A stretch of DNA of 64,000 bases from Chromatiaceae bacterium (GTDB lineage Bacteria > Pseudomonadota > Gammaproteobacteria > Chromatiales > Chromatiaceae), in NCBI GenBank assembly GCA_024235395.1, contig JACKMK010000002.1, forward strand, positions 496,001 to 560,000, given 5' to 3'. The position numbers and the translations under genes were made by a program. Positions 51,999 to 60,395 of the stretch are shown piece after piece. The notes under the pieces were generated by a model. The model searched no databases. It had not been told where the DNA came from and worked only from the letters and a program-made list of their open reading frames with translations. Numbering within the stretch: the first letter of the stretch is position 1; every line of letters starts with the position of its first letter.

Positions 51999-53150
51999 TC
52001 AACCGCTCAGGCAGAAGCGCGTGACGAGTTCGCGGACGATGCGGCGCGCCGGTGCGACCTGGTCCAGTGCGAGGTATTCGTCAGGCTGGTGCGCCTGATC
52101 GATGCTGCCGGGGCCCATGATCACGGTCTGCATGCCCAGCGCGTTCAGGTAGGGGCCTTCGGTGCCGAACGCGACCGCACCGGCGCTGAATCCGGTCAGT
52201 TGCTCGGCCGCCAGGACGATCGGTGACCGGGCATCGGTCTCCATCGCCGGGATACCTTCGAACAAGGGCACGCGCTCGACCTTGAGACCCGAGTCGGCGA
52301 GACGCCGGGCGACGCGTCGATCGATCTCTCCGCGCAGTTCATCCAGTTCCATCCCCGGCAACTGGCGGATGTCGAAATGCAGTTCGCATTCGGCACAGAT
52401 GCGGTTTGGATTGTCGCCACCGTGGATATGGCCAAGGTTGAGCGTCGGTACCGCGACAGCGAACGCCGGATTGGCATGGCGTCGTTGCAGTTCGTCGCGC
52501 CAGGCAAGCAGCTCGCCGATCACTTGGTGCATGCCTTCGAGGGCGCTGTTGCCGAGGCGCGGGTCGCTGGAATGGCCGGAGCGTCCGTGCACGCGGATCG
52601 CTTCCATCGCGATCCCCTTGTGCATGCGGATCGGCCGCATCCCGGTCGGCTCGCCGATCACCGCATGCCGGCCCAGCTGACGATGCGTGTCGCGCAGCGA
52701 TTTCGCACCGCACATGCTGCTCTCCTCGTCGGCCGTCGCGAGCAGTATCAGCGGATGCCGCAGACGCGCGAGGTCGATGTCGCGGATCGCGTCCAACACC
52801 ACCGCGAAGAACCCCTTCATGTCGCAGGTGCCGAGGCCGTACCAGCGATCGTCACGCTCGATCAGCTGGAACGGATCGCTGCTCCAGCGTGCCTCGTCGA
52901 ACGGCACCGTATCGGTGTGGCCGGACAGTACCAGGCCGTCGGGGCCGCGGCCCGCACTCGCGACCAGGTTGAACTTGCCCGGGTATCCGGGGATCGGCAG
53001 GCGTTCGACCTGCAGGCCCAGCGCCTCGCACCACTCGGCGATGTGGTCGACGACCTGTGCATTCGAGCTGTCCCATTCGGGACTCACGCTACTGACCGAC
53101 GGTGAGCCGATCAGGCGACGCATCATTTCTGTAAGCGGGGGGCATTCCAT
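51999..53150 (-). CDS. argE: Acetylornithine deacetylase
   Basis: 383 residues from MECPPLTEMMRRLIGSPSVS, exactly the E. coli ArgE length. M20 dinuclear zinc peptidase motifs: VLSGHTDTVPFDE (His, Asp), YGLGTCDMKGFFA (bridging Asp), TADEESSMCGAK (catalytic and metal Glu) and VIGEPTGMRPIRMHKG. It hydrolyses N2-acetylornithine to ornithine. With ArgA this is the linear, non-recycling arginine route. The frame is open upstream of the chosen start but the extension is Arg/Pro-rich and lies opposite the next gene. Confidence 0.95.
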   Translation of the reverse strand: MECPPLTEMMRRLIGSPSVSSVSPEWDSSNAQVVDHIAEWCEALGLQVERLPIPGYPGKFNLVASAGRGPDGLVLSGHTDTVPFDEARWSSDPFQLIERDDRWYGLGTCDMKGFFAVVLDAIRDIDLARLRHPLILLATADEESSMCGAKSLRDTHRQLGRHAVIGEPTGMRPIRMHKGIAMEAIRVHGRSGHSSDPRLGNSALEGMHQVIGELLAWRDELQRRHANPAFAVAVPTLNLGHIHGGDNPNRICAECELHFDIRQLPGMELDELRGEIDRRVARRLADSGLKVERVPLFEGIPAMETDARSPIVLAAEQLTGFSAGAVAFGTEGPYLNALGMQTVIMGPGSIDQAHQPDEYLALDQVAPARRIVRELVTRFCLSG

Positions 53151-53209
53151 CCCGCTAGCGTGAACCAAGCGCACAAGGCCGTCCAGCGGGATTGATGTAG
53201 GATCCGGGC

Positions 53210-53932
53210 ATGGTGATTCGCGATCGCAATGACGTGTCCGGGTACGCGTTTGCAGACCGTCTGGATGCGGCCCGTTGGGCCTGGGAGTTCCTGCGTCGCA
53301 ACCCGGTCTACCAGGAGGAATGGCGGCAGTTCGACGGTGTCTGGCGGGCACTCGAAGCGGACTATGGACGACCGCCGGATCGCGATTTCTGTGCCTGGAA
53401 ACGCGATCCGCGCGCCTGGGTGGCGGCCGCCGACTGTGCAGAGGCCGACTGTCGCGTGGACCAGGACAAGGTGCTGATCGAATGTGCGTTGGGCGCGCGC
53501 TGGGGCTTTTACAAGTTCCCCCCGGATCCCGCCGACGAGGATCCGGTCGGCGGCGAACGCCTGGTGTGGCGTCCGCTCGATGAAGCGGTGAAGAGGGTTC
53601 GCATCGAGGACACCGACTGGCTCGGTGACGACCCCGCGCGCGTGGCGTTCGGATTCGACCTCGCGCTGCCGCTACGCGACCAGATCGAACGTGCGAAACG
53701 GGCGTTGCAGGGCCTGCAGCGCGAGCGTCAGCGCAATGGCACGGTCCACCCACGCTCGATCGCGACACTACGCGATTCGCTCAAGCGGATGTTGCGCCTG
53801 CTGGACGCCGACGCGGCGGGTGACGGTCCGTCACGGCTGGCGGCGATCGATCCGCAGTGGCGCGAGCTGCTGCGCGAGGCAGTCCGTCTGCGCGACGGCG
53901 GTTATCGGCAGCTCGCCTGGTTGCCTACGTGA
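53210..53932 (+). CDS. DUF6499-like 'transcriptional regulator domain' protein, unknown function
   Basis: 240 residues. The N-terminus AARWAWEFLRRNPVYQEEWR (about 20-39) matches the short domain found at the start of many proteins from conjugative and integrative elements. A later segment (about 155-230) resembles their DUF2285-type region and predicted helices. Here it is a single gene with no mobility genes around it, divergent from argE. DNA binding is suggested by the family name only. Confidence 0.6.
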   Translation: MVIRDRNDVSGYAFADRLDAARWAWEFLRRNPVYQEEWRQFDGVWRALEADYGRPPDRDFCAWKRDPRAWVAAADCAEADCRVDQDKVLIECALGARWGFYKFPPDPADEDPVGGERLVWRPLDEAVKRVRIEDTDWLGDDPARVAFGFDLALPLRDQIERAKRALQGLQRERQRNGTVHPRSIATLRDSLKRMLRLLDADAAGDGPSRLAAIDPQWRELLREAVRLRDGGYRQLAWLPT

Positions 53933-53991
53933 TCGCGCGGCAACGGCGGCGGTTGTCGTTGCCGCGTCTGACGCCGTGGCCGGCAGGTCGT

Positions 53992-54666
53992 TCAGCGGGT
54001 GCTCGCGGCCGGCGCGGTGCCACGAGAACCGCCCAACGCGGCGACCAGCCCGAGGCCGATCAGGGTCGCGCCGCTCAAGTAGCGGCCATACCGGCGCAGC
54101 GGTGCCGATCGACCGATACGTGCGCCCAGGGTGCCGGCGGCGAGCGCGTAAGCCGAGTCGGTGCATGCGGCGATCGCGACAAACAAGGCACCGAGTGCGG
54201 CGCCCTGCAGCATCGGCGGGGCACTGGCATCCATGAACTGCGGCAGAAAGGCGGCGAAGAACAGCGTTGTCTTCGGGTTCAGCAACGCCACCAGGAAACC
54301 GTCGCGTAGCAGCGACCGTCGTCGCGGGAGGGTGGCGGCCTCCAGTGGGCCGGCCGGTCGCGAACCGGCGAGCAGCGCCTTGACGCCGAGGACGACCAGG
54401 TAGGCGGCACCCGCGTACTTGACGATCGCGAAGGCCGTCGACGACACCGCGAACAGCGCGGCGAGGCCGAACGCCGCCGCCAGCGCATTGCAGAGATTGC
54501 CCGCGGCAACCCCGGCCACCGACAGCAGTCCCGCCCGGCGACCCTGGGCGAGGCTGCGGGTCACGATGTACAACACACCGGGTCCCGGACTCACGGCGAG
54601 TACCAGGCTCGCGACGACGAACGCGCCCAACAGGGTCGCTGAATCCGGCAGTCCAATCATCGTCAT
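53992..54666 (-). CDS. LysE/RhtB family amino-acid exporter
   Basis: 224 residues with six membrane helices. It has the family's N-terminal LAVSPGPGVLYIVTRSLAQG and the central FLVALLNPKTTLFFAAFLPQF motif. It exports amino acids or small metabolites (homoserine, threonine, lysine or others). GGAGAG lies upstream of overlapping ATGs at 54666 and 54660. No regulator is adjacent. Confidence 0.92.
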   Translation of the reverse strand: MTMIGLPDSATLLGAFVVASLVLAVSPGPGVLYIVTRSLAQGRRAGLLSVAGVAAGNLCNALAAAFGLAALFAVSSTAFAIVKYAGAAYLVVLGVKALLAGSRPAGPLEAATLPRRRSLLRDGFLVALLNPKTTLFFAAFLPQFMDASAPPMLQGAALGALFVAIAACTDSAYALAAGTLGARIGRSAPLRRYGRYLSGATLIGLGLVAALGGSRGTAPAASTR

Positions 54667-54819
54667 CTCTCCAGGTCTCCGGCACAGTGGGCCGAGCGGA
54701 TAATCGTGTAACGCTCAGCGCCGCCGTACGAGAGCGAGTCAAGGCGAGTGTCGCCGGCAAAGGGCAATCACTGGGCAACCCACCAGCGGCGGTCTTTACC
54801 AGATCCCTGTGGCGTCGGT

Positions 54820-55833
54820 TCAGAACCCTTCGAGGACGATCTTGCCGCAGGCACGCCCACTTTCAATTGTCGCATGCGCGCGGCGGAGGTTGGTGGCGTT
54901 GATGGTTCCATAGTGTTCCCCCAGCGTGCTGCGCAGCACGCCGGCATCCACCAGTTCCGCGACCTCGGACAGCAGGCGGTGCTGCGCGATCATGTCCGGC
55001 GTGGTGAATAGCGAACGGGTGAACATCAGCTCCCAATGCAGCGACAGGCTCTTCTGTTTGAGCAGGCGGACATCCAGCGGTCCCGGGTCGTCGATCAGCG
55101 CGAGTCGCCCCTGCGGTGCCAGCGACTTGACGATCTCGCTGTAGTGCAGGTCGGTCCTGGTCAGGCTGGCGACGTGGCTCACCTGCGGTGTGCCGATACG
55201 CGCGAGTTCTTCCGAGAGCGGTTTGCCGTGATCGATCACCGCGTGCGCGCCGAGCGACTGCACCCAGTCGCGGGTCTCCGGGCGTGACGCGGTGCCGATC
55301 ACCTGCAGCCCGGTGAGGCGGGCCGCCAGCTGGGTCAGGATGGATCCGACTCCCCCGGCGGCGCCGATGATCAACAGGCTGTCGCCACTGTGCCGCTTGC
55401 CTGCCGCCACGCCGAGGCGATCGAACAACAGTTCCCATGCGGTGATACTGGTCAGCGGGAGTGCCGCCGCGTGAACGAAATCCAGCGTCCGGGGCTTGCT
55501 GCCGACGATGCGTTCGTCGACCAGGTGCAGTTCCGCGTCGGTTCCGGGGCGGGCGATCGACCCGGCGTACCAGACCGCGTCGCCGGGTTGGAAAAGGGTG
55601 GCCTCCGGGCCGCACGCGACCACCGTGCCGGTGGCGTCCCAGCCGAGCACCGCGGACTCGCCGGGCGGTGGCGTGCTGCGCATGCGCATCTTGGTGTCGA
55701 CCGGATTGACCGACACCGCGGCGACCTGGACCAGCAGATCGCGTCCGGTGGGTTCGGGGTCGGGCAGCTCCAGGTCGAGCAGCGACTGCGGATCTTCGAT
55801 CGGCAGCGATGCGGTATAGCCGACGGCCTTCAA
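54820..55833 (-). CDS. Zinc-type alcohol dehydrogenase family quinone oxidoreductase (MDR) with TTG start
   Basis: 337 residues from a TTG (LKAVGYTASLPIED), supported by AAGGAGG eight bases upstream and by the usual length of this subfamily. An N-terminal GroES-like domain (VAAVSVNPVDTKMRMRS) precedes a Rossmann domain (LLIIGAAGGVGSILTQLAA). Zinc ligands of classical ADHs are missing. It probably reduces quinones or enones with NADPH. It follows a TetR gene by 82 bp on the same strand. Confidence 0.9.
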   Translation of the reverse strand: MKAVGYTASLPIEDPQSLLDLELPDPEPTGRDLLVQVAAVSVNPVDTKMRMRSTPPPGESAVLGWDATGTVVACGPEATLFQPGDAVWYAGSIARPGTDAELHLVDERIVGSKPRTLDFVHAAALPLTSITAWELLFDRLGVAAGKRHSGDSLLIIGAAGGVGSILTQLAARLTGLQVIGTASRPETRDWVQSLGAHAVIDHGKPLSEELARIGTPQVSHVASLTRTDLHYSEIVKSLAPQGRLALIDDPGPLDVRLLKQKSLSLHWELMFTRSLFTTPDMIAQHRLLSEVAELVDAGVLRSTLGEHYGTINATNLRRAHATIESGRACGKIVLEGF

Positions 55834-55915
55834 TGCAGTGGCCTCCTTTTCACGCGGGTTGACGCCTCCGGGTAGCGGGCGGCTGCGGCCATCGTCCGGC
55901 CGCGTGCGTCGATCC

Positions 55916-56506
55916 TCACGCGCATTCGTCGTCCCCCTCGGCCAGCTGGTCGAGCCACCGGCCCAAATGCTCCTTTTCGCGGCGCAGAAAACCCGGATCG
56001 TTGTGCACATGGGCCATCACGCTGATGCCCTGTCCATGCGCCATCAGGCGCAGCGCGAGTTCGCGTGCCCGGCCGGCATAGCCGAGCTCGGCGAACTGGT
56101 CGGACAGCCAGCTCTCGAACACCTTGAACAGGTTTTCTGCCTGCTCCTGGAGTTCGCCCTGTCCCTTGCCCAGCTCGGTGTTCAGCGTACCCATCGGGCA
56201 GCCGTAACGCATGATCGCATCGGCGCTGTTGCTGAGGATCTCGATGAAGCGATGCAGCCGCTCGATCGGGGTGCGATAACTGCCGTTCCAGCCCTCGAGC
56301 ATCTGCGCGATGCGTTCGGTGCGGTAGCGGATCGCCGATTCCAGGATCTCGTCCTTGGTCTTGAAGTAGTAGTAGATGTTGCCGCGTGGCACACCGGCGG
56401 CATCGACGACATCGCTGAACGAGGTCTGGTTATAGCCCTTGTGATAGAAGAGCCGGTTCGCGGCCTCGACGATACGCTGGCGGGTGCGTTCGCTCTTTTT
56501 CGGCAT
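55916..56506 (-). CDS. TetR family transcriptional regulator
   Basis: 196 residues: HTH RTRQRIVEAANRLFYHKGYN and FSDVVDAAGVPRGNIYYYFK, with a TetR_C-type ligand domain containing one cysteine (YGCPMGTLNTELG) like the YxxC electrophile sensors. Probably senses electrophiles or quinones and controls itself and the downstream dehydrogenase. Repeats upstream at 56522-56583 look like its operator. Confidence 0.93.
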   Translation of the reverse strand: MPKKSERTRQRIVEAANRLFYHKGYNQTSFSDVVDAAGVPRGNIYYYFKTKDEILESAIRYRTERIAQMLEGWNGSYRTPIERLHRFIEILSNSADAIMRYGCPMGTLNTELGKGQGELQEQAENLFKVFESWLSDQFAELGYAGRARELALRLMAHGQGISVMAHVHNDPGFLRREKEHLGRWLDQLAEGDDECA

Positions 56507-56521
56507 ACCGGTACCTGAATA

Positions 56522-56583
56522 AGACGGACGTACGAATGATTGAACTGCGTATTCCAGTATAGACGTCCGGCAGACGGACGTAC
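56522..56583. promoter_or_regulatory. TetR operator cluster: direct repeats AGACGGACGTAC and an inverted repeat
   Basis: AGACGGACGTAC occurs at 56522-56533 and again at 56572-56583. The second copy is also the right arm of ACGTCCG-N5-CGGACGT (56563-56569, 56575-56581). All three half-sites lie between the TetR start (56506) and ilvD (56670). Confidence 0.6.
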
Positions 56584-56669
56584 CAAATTGGCTGACGCGC
56601 CGGTTTCCTCGCGTCCGGCTTGGCCGCATAATTCTTTTTTTGTCGCCCGATCCGACCGCGGAGATTTGC

Positions 56670-58523
56670 ATGCCCCAGTACCGCTCACGCACCACCACCC
56701 ACGGCCGCAACATGGCCGGCGCACGCGCGCTGTGGCGCGCCACCGGAATGAAGGACGGGGATTTCGACAAGCCGATCATCGCGATCGCCAATTCGTTCAC
56801 CCAGTTCGTGCCCGGTCATGTGCACCTGAAGGACCTGGGCCAGCTGGTCGCGCGCGAGATCGAGCGGGCCGGCGGCGTGGCCAAGGAATTCAACACGATC
56901 GCGGTCGATGATGGGATCGCGATGGGTCACGGCGGCATGCTGTACTCCCTGCCGTCACGTGACCTGATCGCCGACAGTGTCGAGTACATGGTGAATGCGC
57001 ATTGTGCGGACGCACTGGTGTGCATCTCCAACTGCGACAAGATCACCCCGGGAATGCTCAACGCCGCGCTGCGCCTGAACATCCCGACCGTGTTCGTGTC
57101 CGGCGGTCCGATGGAGGCCGGCAAGGTCAGCCTGGCGACCAAGGGCAACGTCAAGCTGGACCTGGTCGATGCCATGGTGTCAGCGGCCGACCCGCACGAG
57201 ACCGACGAGGACGTCGCGGCGATCGAGCGCTCCGCGTGTCCAACCTGTGGTTCCTGTTCCGGGATGTTCACCGCGAACTCGATGAACTGCCTGACCGAGG
57301 CGTTGGGGCTGTCGCTGCCGGGCAACGGGTCCTTGCTGGCGACCCATGCTGAACGCAAGAATCTGTTCCTCGAGGCGGGGCGGCTGATCGTCGAGCTGGC
57401 GCGCCGTTACTACGAGCAGGACGATGTCCGTGTGCTGCCGCGCAGCATTGCGACCTTCGAGGCATTCGAGAACGCCATCGCGCTGGACATTGCGATGGGC
57501 GGTTCGACCAACACGGTGTTGCATCTGCTCGCCGCTGCACACGAAGGGGCGGTGAACTTCACGATGGCGGACATCGACCGGATGAGCCGCAAGGTGCCGA
57601 ACCTGTGCAAGGTCGCGCCCGCGACCCAGCAGTACCACATGGAAGACGTACACCGTGCAGGCGGCGTGATCGGCATCCTCGCCGAGCTCGACCGCGGCGG
57701 CCTGATCCATTGCGACTGTGCGACGGTGCACAGTGCGACCATGGGCGACGCGCTCGCCCAATGGGACGTGATCCGTGGTGAAGAGGAGCAGGCCCGACTG
57801 CGCTACCTGGCCGGTCCCGGCGGTATCCCGACGCAGGTTGCGTTCAGCCAGGACAGCCAATGGCCGGAACTGGATCTCGACCGCGCCGCAGGTTGTATCC
57901 GCGACATCGAGCATGCGTATTCGAAGGACGGGGGGCTCGCGGTGTTGTACGGCAACCTCGCCGAGCAGGGGTGCATCGTCAAGACGGCCGGTGTCGACGC
58001 ATCGATCCTCGTGTTTTCCGGTCCGGCACGGATCTTCGAGAGCCAGGATGCCGCAGTCGAGGCGATCCTCGGCGACCGGATCCAGGCCGGTGACGTGGTG
58101 CTGATCCGCTACGAGGGACCGAAAGGCGGACCGGGTATGCAGGAGATGCTGTATCCCACGAGTTACCTGAAATCGAAGGGCCTGGGCAAGGCCTGCGCGC
58201 TGATCACCGATGGACGCTTCTCCGGTGGCACCTCGGGTCTGTCGATCGGCCACTGCTCGCCGGAGGCTGCAGAGGGCGGCAATATCGGTCTGGTCGAGGA
58301 GGGTGACACGATCGAGATCGATATCCCGAACCGTACGATCCGGGTGGCGGTCAGTGATGCGACGCTGGTCGAGCGTCGCCTGGCGATGAAGGCACGTGAC
58401 GAACAGGCCTGGCAACCGGTCAACCGGCAGCGCGTCGTGTCACAGGCATTGCGCGCCTATGCGGCGCTGACCACGTCTGCGGCGCGCGGAGCGGTCCGCG
58501 ACCTGTCGCAGCTCGAGCGCTAG
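56670..58523 (+). CDS. ilvD: Dihydroxy-acid dehydratase
   Basis: 617 residues (E. coli 616). Fe-S ligands in CISNCDKITPGM (about 119-130) and CPTCGSCSGMFTANSMNCL (about 192-210) plus a C-terminal GGRFSGGT-type loop (TDGRFSGGTSGLSIGH). It makes the keto-acid precursors of isoleucine and valine. Start chosen at the ATG after GGAG (56660-56663). It is a single-gene unit here; other ilv genes are not in the window. Confidence 0.97.
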   Translation: MPQYRSRTTTHGRNMAGARALWRATGMKDGDFDKPIIAIANSFTQFVPGHVHLKDLGQLVAREIERAGGVAKEFNTIAVDDGIAMGHGGMLYSLPSRDLIADSVEYMVNAHCADALVCISNCDKITPGMLNAALRLNIPTVFVSGGPMEAGKVSLATKGNVKLDLVDAMVSAADPHETDEDVAAIERSACPTCGSCSGMFTANSMNCLTEALGLSLPGNGSLLATHAERKNLFLEAGRLIVELARRYYEQDDVRVLPRSIATFEAFENAIALDIAMGGSTNTVLHLLAAAHEGAVNFTMADIDRMSRKVPNLCKVAPATQQYHMEDVHRAGGVIGILAELDRGGLIHCDCATVHSATMGDALAQWDVIRGEEEQARLRYLAGPGGIPTQVAFSQDSQWPELDLDRAAGCIRDIEHAYSKDGGLAVLYGNLAEQGCIVKTAGVDASILVFSGPARIFESQDAAVEAILGDRIQAGDVVLIRYEGPKGGPGMQEMLYPTSYLKSKGLGKACALITDGRFSGGTSGLSIGHCSPEAAEGGNIGLVEEGDTIEIDIPNRTIRVAVSDATLVERRLAMKARDEQAWQPVNRQRVVSQALRAYAALTTSAARGAVRDLSQLER

Positions 58524-58533
58524 GTCAGGGGGC

Positions 58534-58551
58534 GGGGCGCGGGCTCGCCCC
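58534..58551. terminator. GC hairpin after ilvD
   Basis: GGGGCG at 58534-58539 pairs with CGCCCC at 58546-58551, 11 bp past the ilvD stop and before the convergent SH3-protein gene. There is no T-run, so intrinsic termination would be weak. Confidence 0.35.
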
Positions 58552-58611
58552 GGCAGGCCGCCACGGCACGCCCGTCACGGCAGGCAGCCGCGCGTCCGCG
58601 CGGGACAGGAA

Positions 58612-59277
58612 CTACAGCGACCCCCAGGAGCTCTTGCGGCGGCGTACGCGCAGGTGCGGCAGTATCAGCCCGAGCACGATGCCGCCCACGACGACCCCGG
58701 CACCGATCAGGAACCAGTTCTGCGCGGTCTTGTTCTCGAGTTCGCGGTTCTGTTGCTTGACCTCTTCCACCTCGCGCGTCAGTTCGGCGACCTGCTTGCG
58801 CAGTTCGTTGCGTTCGTTGGCGATGCGTACGGCGTTGGTCGAGGTGCGCTGCAGCGCGGCGTATTCCTGGTCGACCTGGGTCTTGTTCTGCTTCAGTTCC
58901 TCGAAGTTCTTCTGCAGCGTGCGATGTTGCTCGGTCAGGTTGGCCAACCGGGAGCTCAGTTCGCCCGGCGCCGCTTTCAGCGACGCGACCTCGGCCTCGG
59001 CCTCGGCGAGGCGATCGCGTGCGACCGGTTGGTCGACCAGCTGGCGGGTCAGCACATAGCCCTCCGCACCGTTCGAGGTACGCACCTTGGTATAGCCGCT
59101 CTGCGGATTGGTGCCCAGAACCTCCAGGCGTTCGCCGGTCGGCAGCATGCGCAGGATCCGGTGACTGGTGGTTTCGCCGGTGCGCAGCGTGATGTCGAGC
59201 TGATCGGTCACGTAGGCGGTCTTGGCGGCGACGCTGGCGCTGCAGAGAATGAGGGCAAGCGTAACGATTTTCTTCAC
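58612..59277 (-). CDS. TIGR04211-like SH3 domain protein with coiled coil and C-terminal membrane anchor
   Basis: 221 residues: signal peptide (MKKIVTLALILCSASVAAKT), a bacterial SH3 domain (about 20-85, ITLRTGETTSHRILRMLPTG), a long coiled coil (about 90-180) and a C-terminal helix (WFLIGAGVVVGGIVLGLILP) followed by a basic tail RVRRRKSS. This is the YgiM/TIGR04211 architecture, a periplasm-facing inner-membrane protein thought to act at the cell envelope. It comes 30 bp after the ABC ATPase gene. Confidence 0.9.
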   Translation of the reverse strand: MKKIVTLALILCSASVAAKTAYVTDQLDITLRTGETTSHRILRMLPTGERLEVLGTNPQSGYTKVRTSNGAEGYVLTRQLVDQPVARDRLAEAEAEVASLKAAPGELSSRLANLTEQHRTLQKNFEELKQNKTQVDQEYAALQRTSTNAVRIANERNELRKQVAELTREVEEVKQQNRELENKTAQNWFLIGAGVVVGGIVLGLILPHLRVRRRKSSWGSL

Positions 59278-59307
59278 TGGTTCGATTCCGTACTGCTGTT
59301 TGTTGGA

Positions 59308-60354
59308 TCAGTCGCTGCCGGGAAAGCAGATCAGATGCTCGGCATCCATCCGGACCCGTACCGTATCCCCGAGGTGATGATCGTAATGACTCGGGAACAG
59401 CGATAGTAGGCGCGTTCCCGTCGGTAATTCCAGTGTGTAGAGGATTTCGGCACCCTTGAAGGCCTTGTCCTTGATCACTGCGCGGATCTCGCCCTGCTCG
59501 TCCGGCACTATGTCGTCGGGGCGGATGAGTATCTCCACGCGGGCGCCGACCGTCTGTGTGCAGGGACGATTCGCGCGCAGGATTCCGACCTCGGTATCGA
59601 ACGCTTCGGGCGAGCGCACGATGCCGGCAATGAAACGCCCCTGGCCGATGAAGTCGGCGACGAACCGGTCGCTGGGTTCGTGGTACAGATTGTACGGCGT
59701 GTCCCATTGCAGCAGGCCGCCGTCCCGCATCACGCCGACCTTGTCCGAGACCGCGAACGCCTCGTGCTGGTCATGGGTGACCAGTACGCCACTGATGCCT
59801 TCCGATTTCAGGAGGTCGCGCACATCCACGCTCAGCCGCTCGCGCAGTTCGACGTCGAGGTTGGAGAAGGGTTCGTCCATCAACAGCAGCGTTGGGCGCG
59901 GCGCGAGGGCGCGGGCCAGGGCGACGCGCTGTTGCTGGCCTCCGGACAACTCGTGCGGATAGCGGTCACCCATGCCGTTCAGGCCGGTCGCATCCAGCAG
60001 ATGCTCGACCTGCACCCGTCGGTCGACGGCTGCTTTTTTGCGCAGGCCAAACGCGATGTTGTCGGATACCGTGAGGTGTGGGAACAGCGCATAGTCCTGA
60101 AACACCATGCCGATCGAACGCTGCTCGGGCGGCACCGTCATGCCGGGCGCGGAAACCTTGCGCTGCTCGATCAGGATCTCTCCGGCGATCACCGGCTCGA
60201 AGCCCGCTATCGCGCGCAACGCAGTCGTCTTGCCGCATCCGCTCGGCCCCAACAGGCTGACGATCTCGCCGCGGTTCACGCGAAACGACAACGACTCGAT
60301 CACGATCTCGCTGCCGTAACCGGCACTGATCTGTTCGACCTTGAGTAGCGGCAT
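59308..60354 (-). CDS. ABC transporter ATP-binding protein, FbpC/PotA-like (orphan)
   Basis: 348 residues. Walker A GPSGCGKTTALRAIAG (about 36-51), signature LSGGQQQRVALARAL, Walker B LLLMDEPFSNLD and a C-terminal TOBE-type regulatory domain (VEILIRPDDIVPDEQG). It matches the ferric-iron/spermidine/sulfate importer ATPase class (FbpC, PotA, CysA). No permease or binding-protein gene is adjacent; it lies between argF (41 bp) and the SH3 gene (30 bp). Confidence 0.93.
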   Translation of the reverse strand: MPLLKVEQISAGYGSEIVIESLSFRVNRGEIVSLLGPSGCGKTTALRAIAGFEPVIAGEILIEQRKVSAPGMTVPPEQRSIGMVFQDYALFPHLTVSDNIAFGLRKKAAVDRRVQVEHLLDATGLNGMGDRYPHELSGGQQQRVALARALAPRPTLLLMDEPFSNLDVELRERLSVDVRDLLKSEGISGVLVTHDQHEAFAVSDKVGVMRDGGLLQWDTPYNLYHEPSDRFVADFIGQGRFIAGIVRSPEAFDTEVGILRANRPCTQTVGARVEILIRPDDIVPDEQGEIRAVIKDKAFKGAEILYTLELPTGTRLLSLFPSHYDHHLGDTVRVRMDAEHLICFPGSD

Positions 60355-60395
60355 CGTTCAGTGGGCGCGCGCTGAATCGGGCGAATGTGCGCCGT

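Noticed and set aside
53151..53768. Upstream extension of argE
   Set aside because: The extension is Pro/Arg-rich and antisense to the DUF6499-like gene; the chosen start gives the family's exact length.
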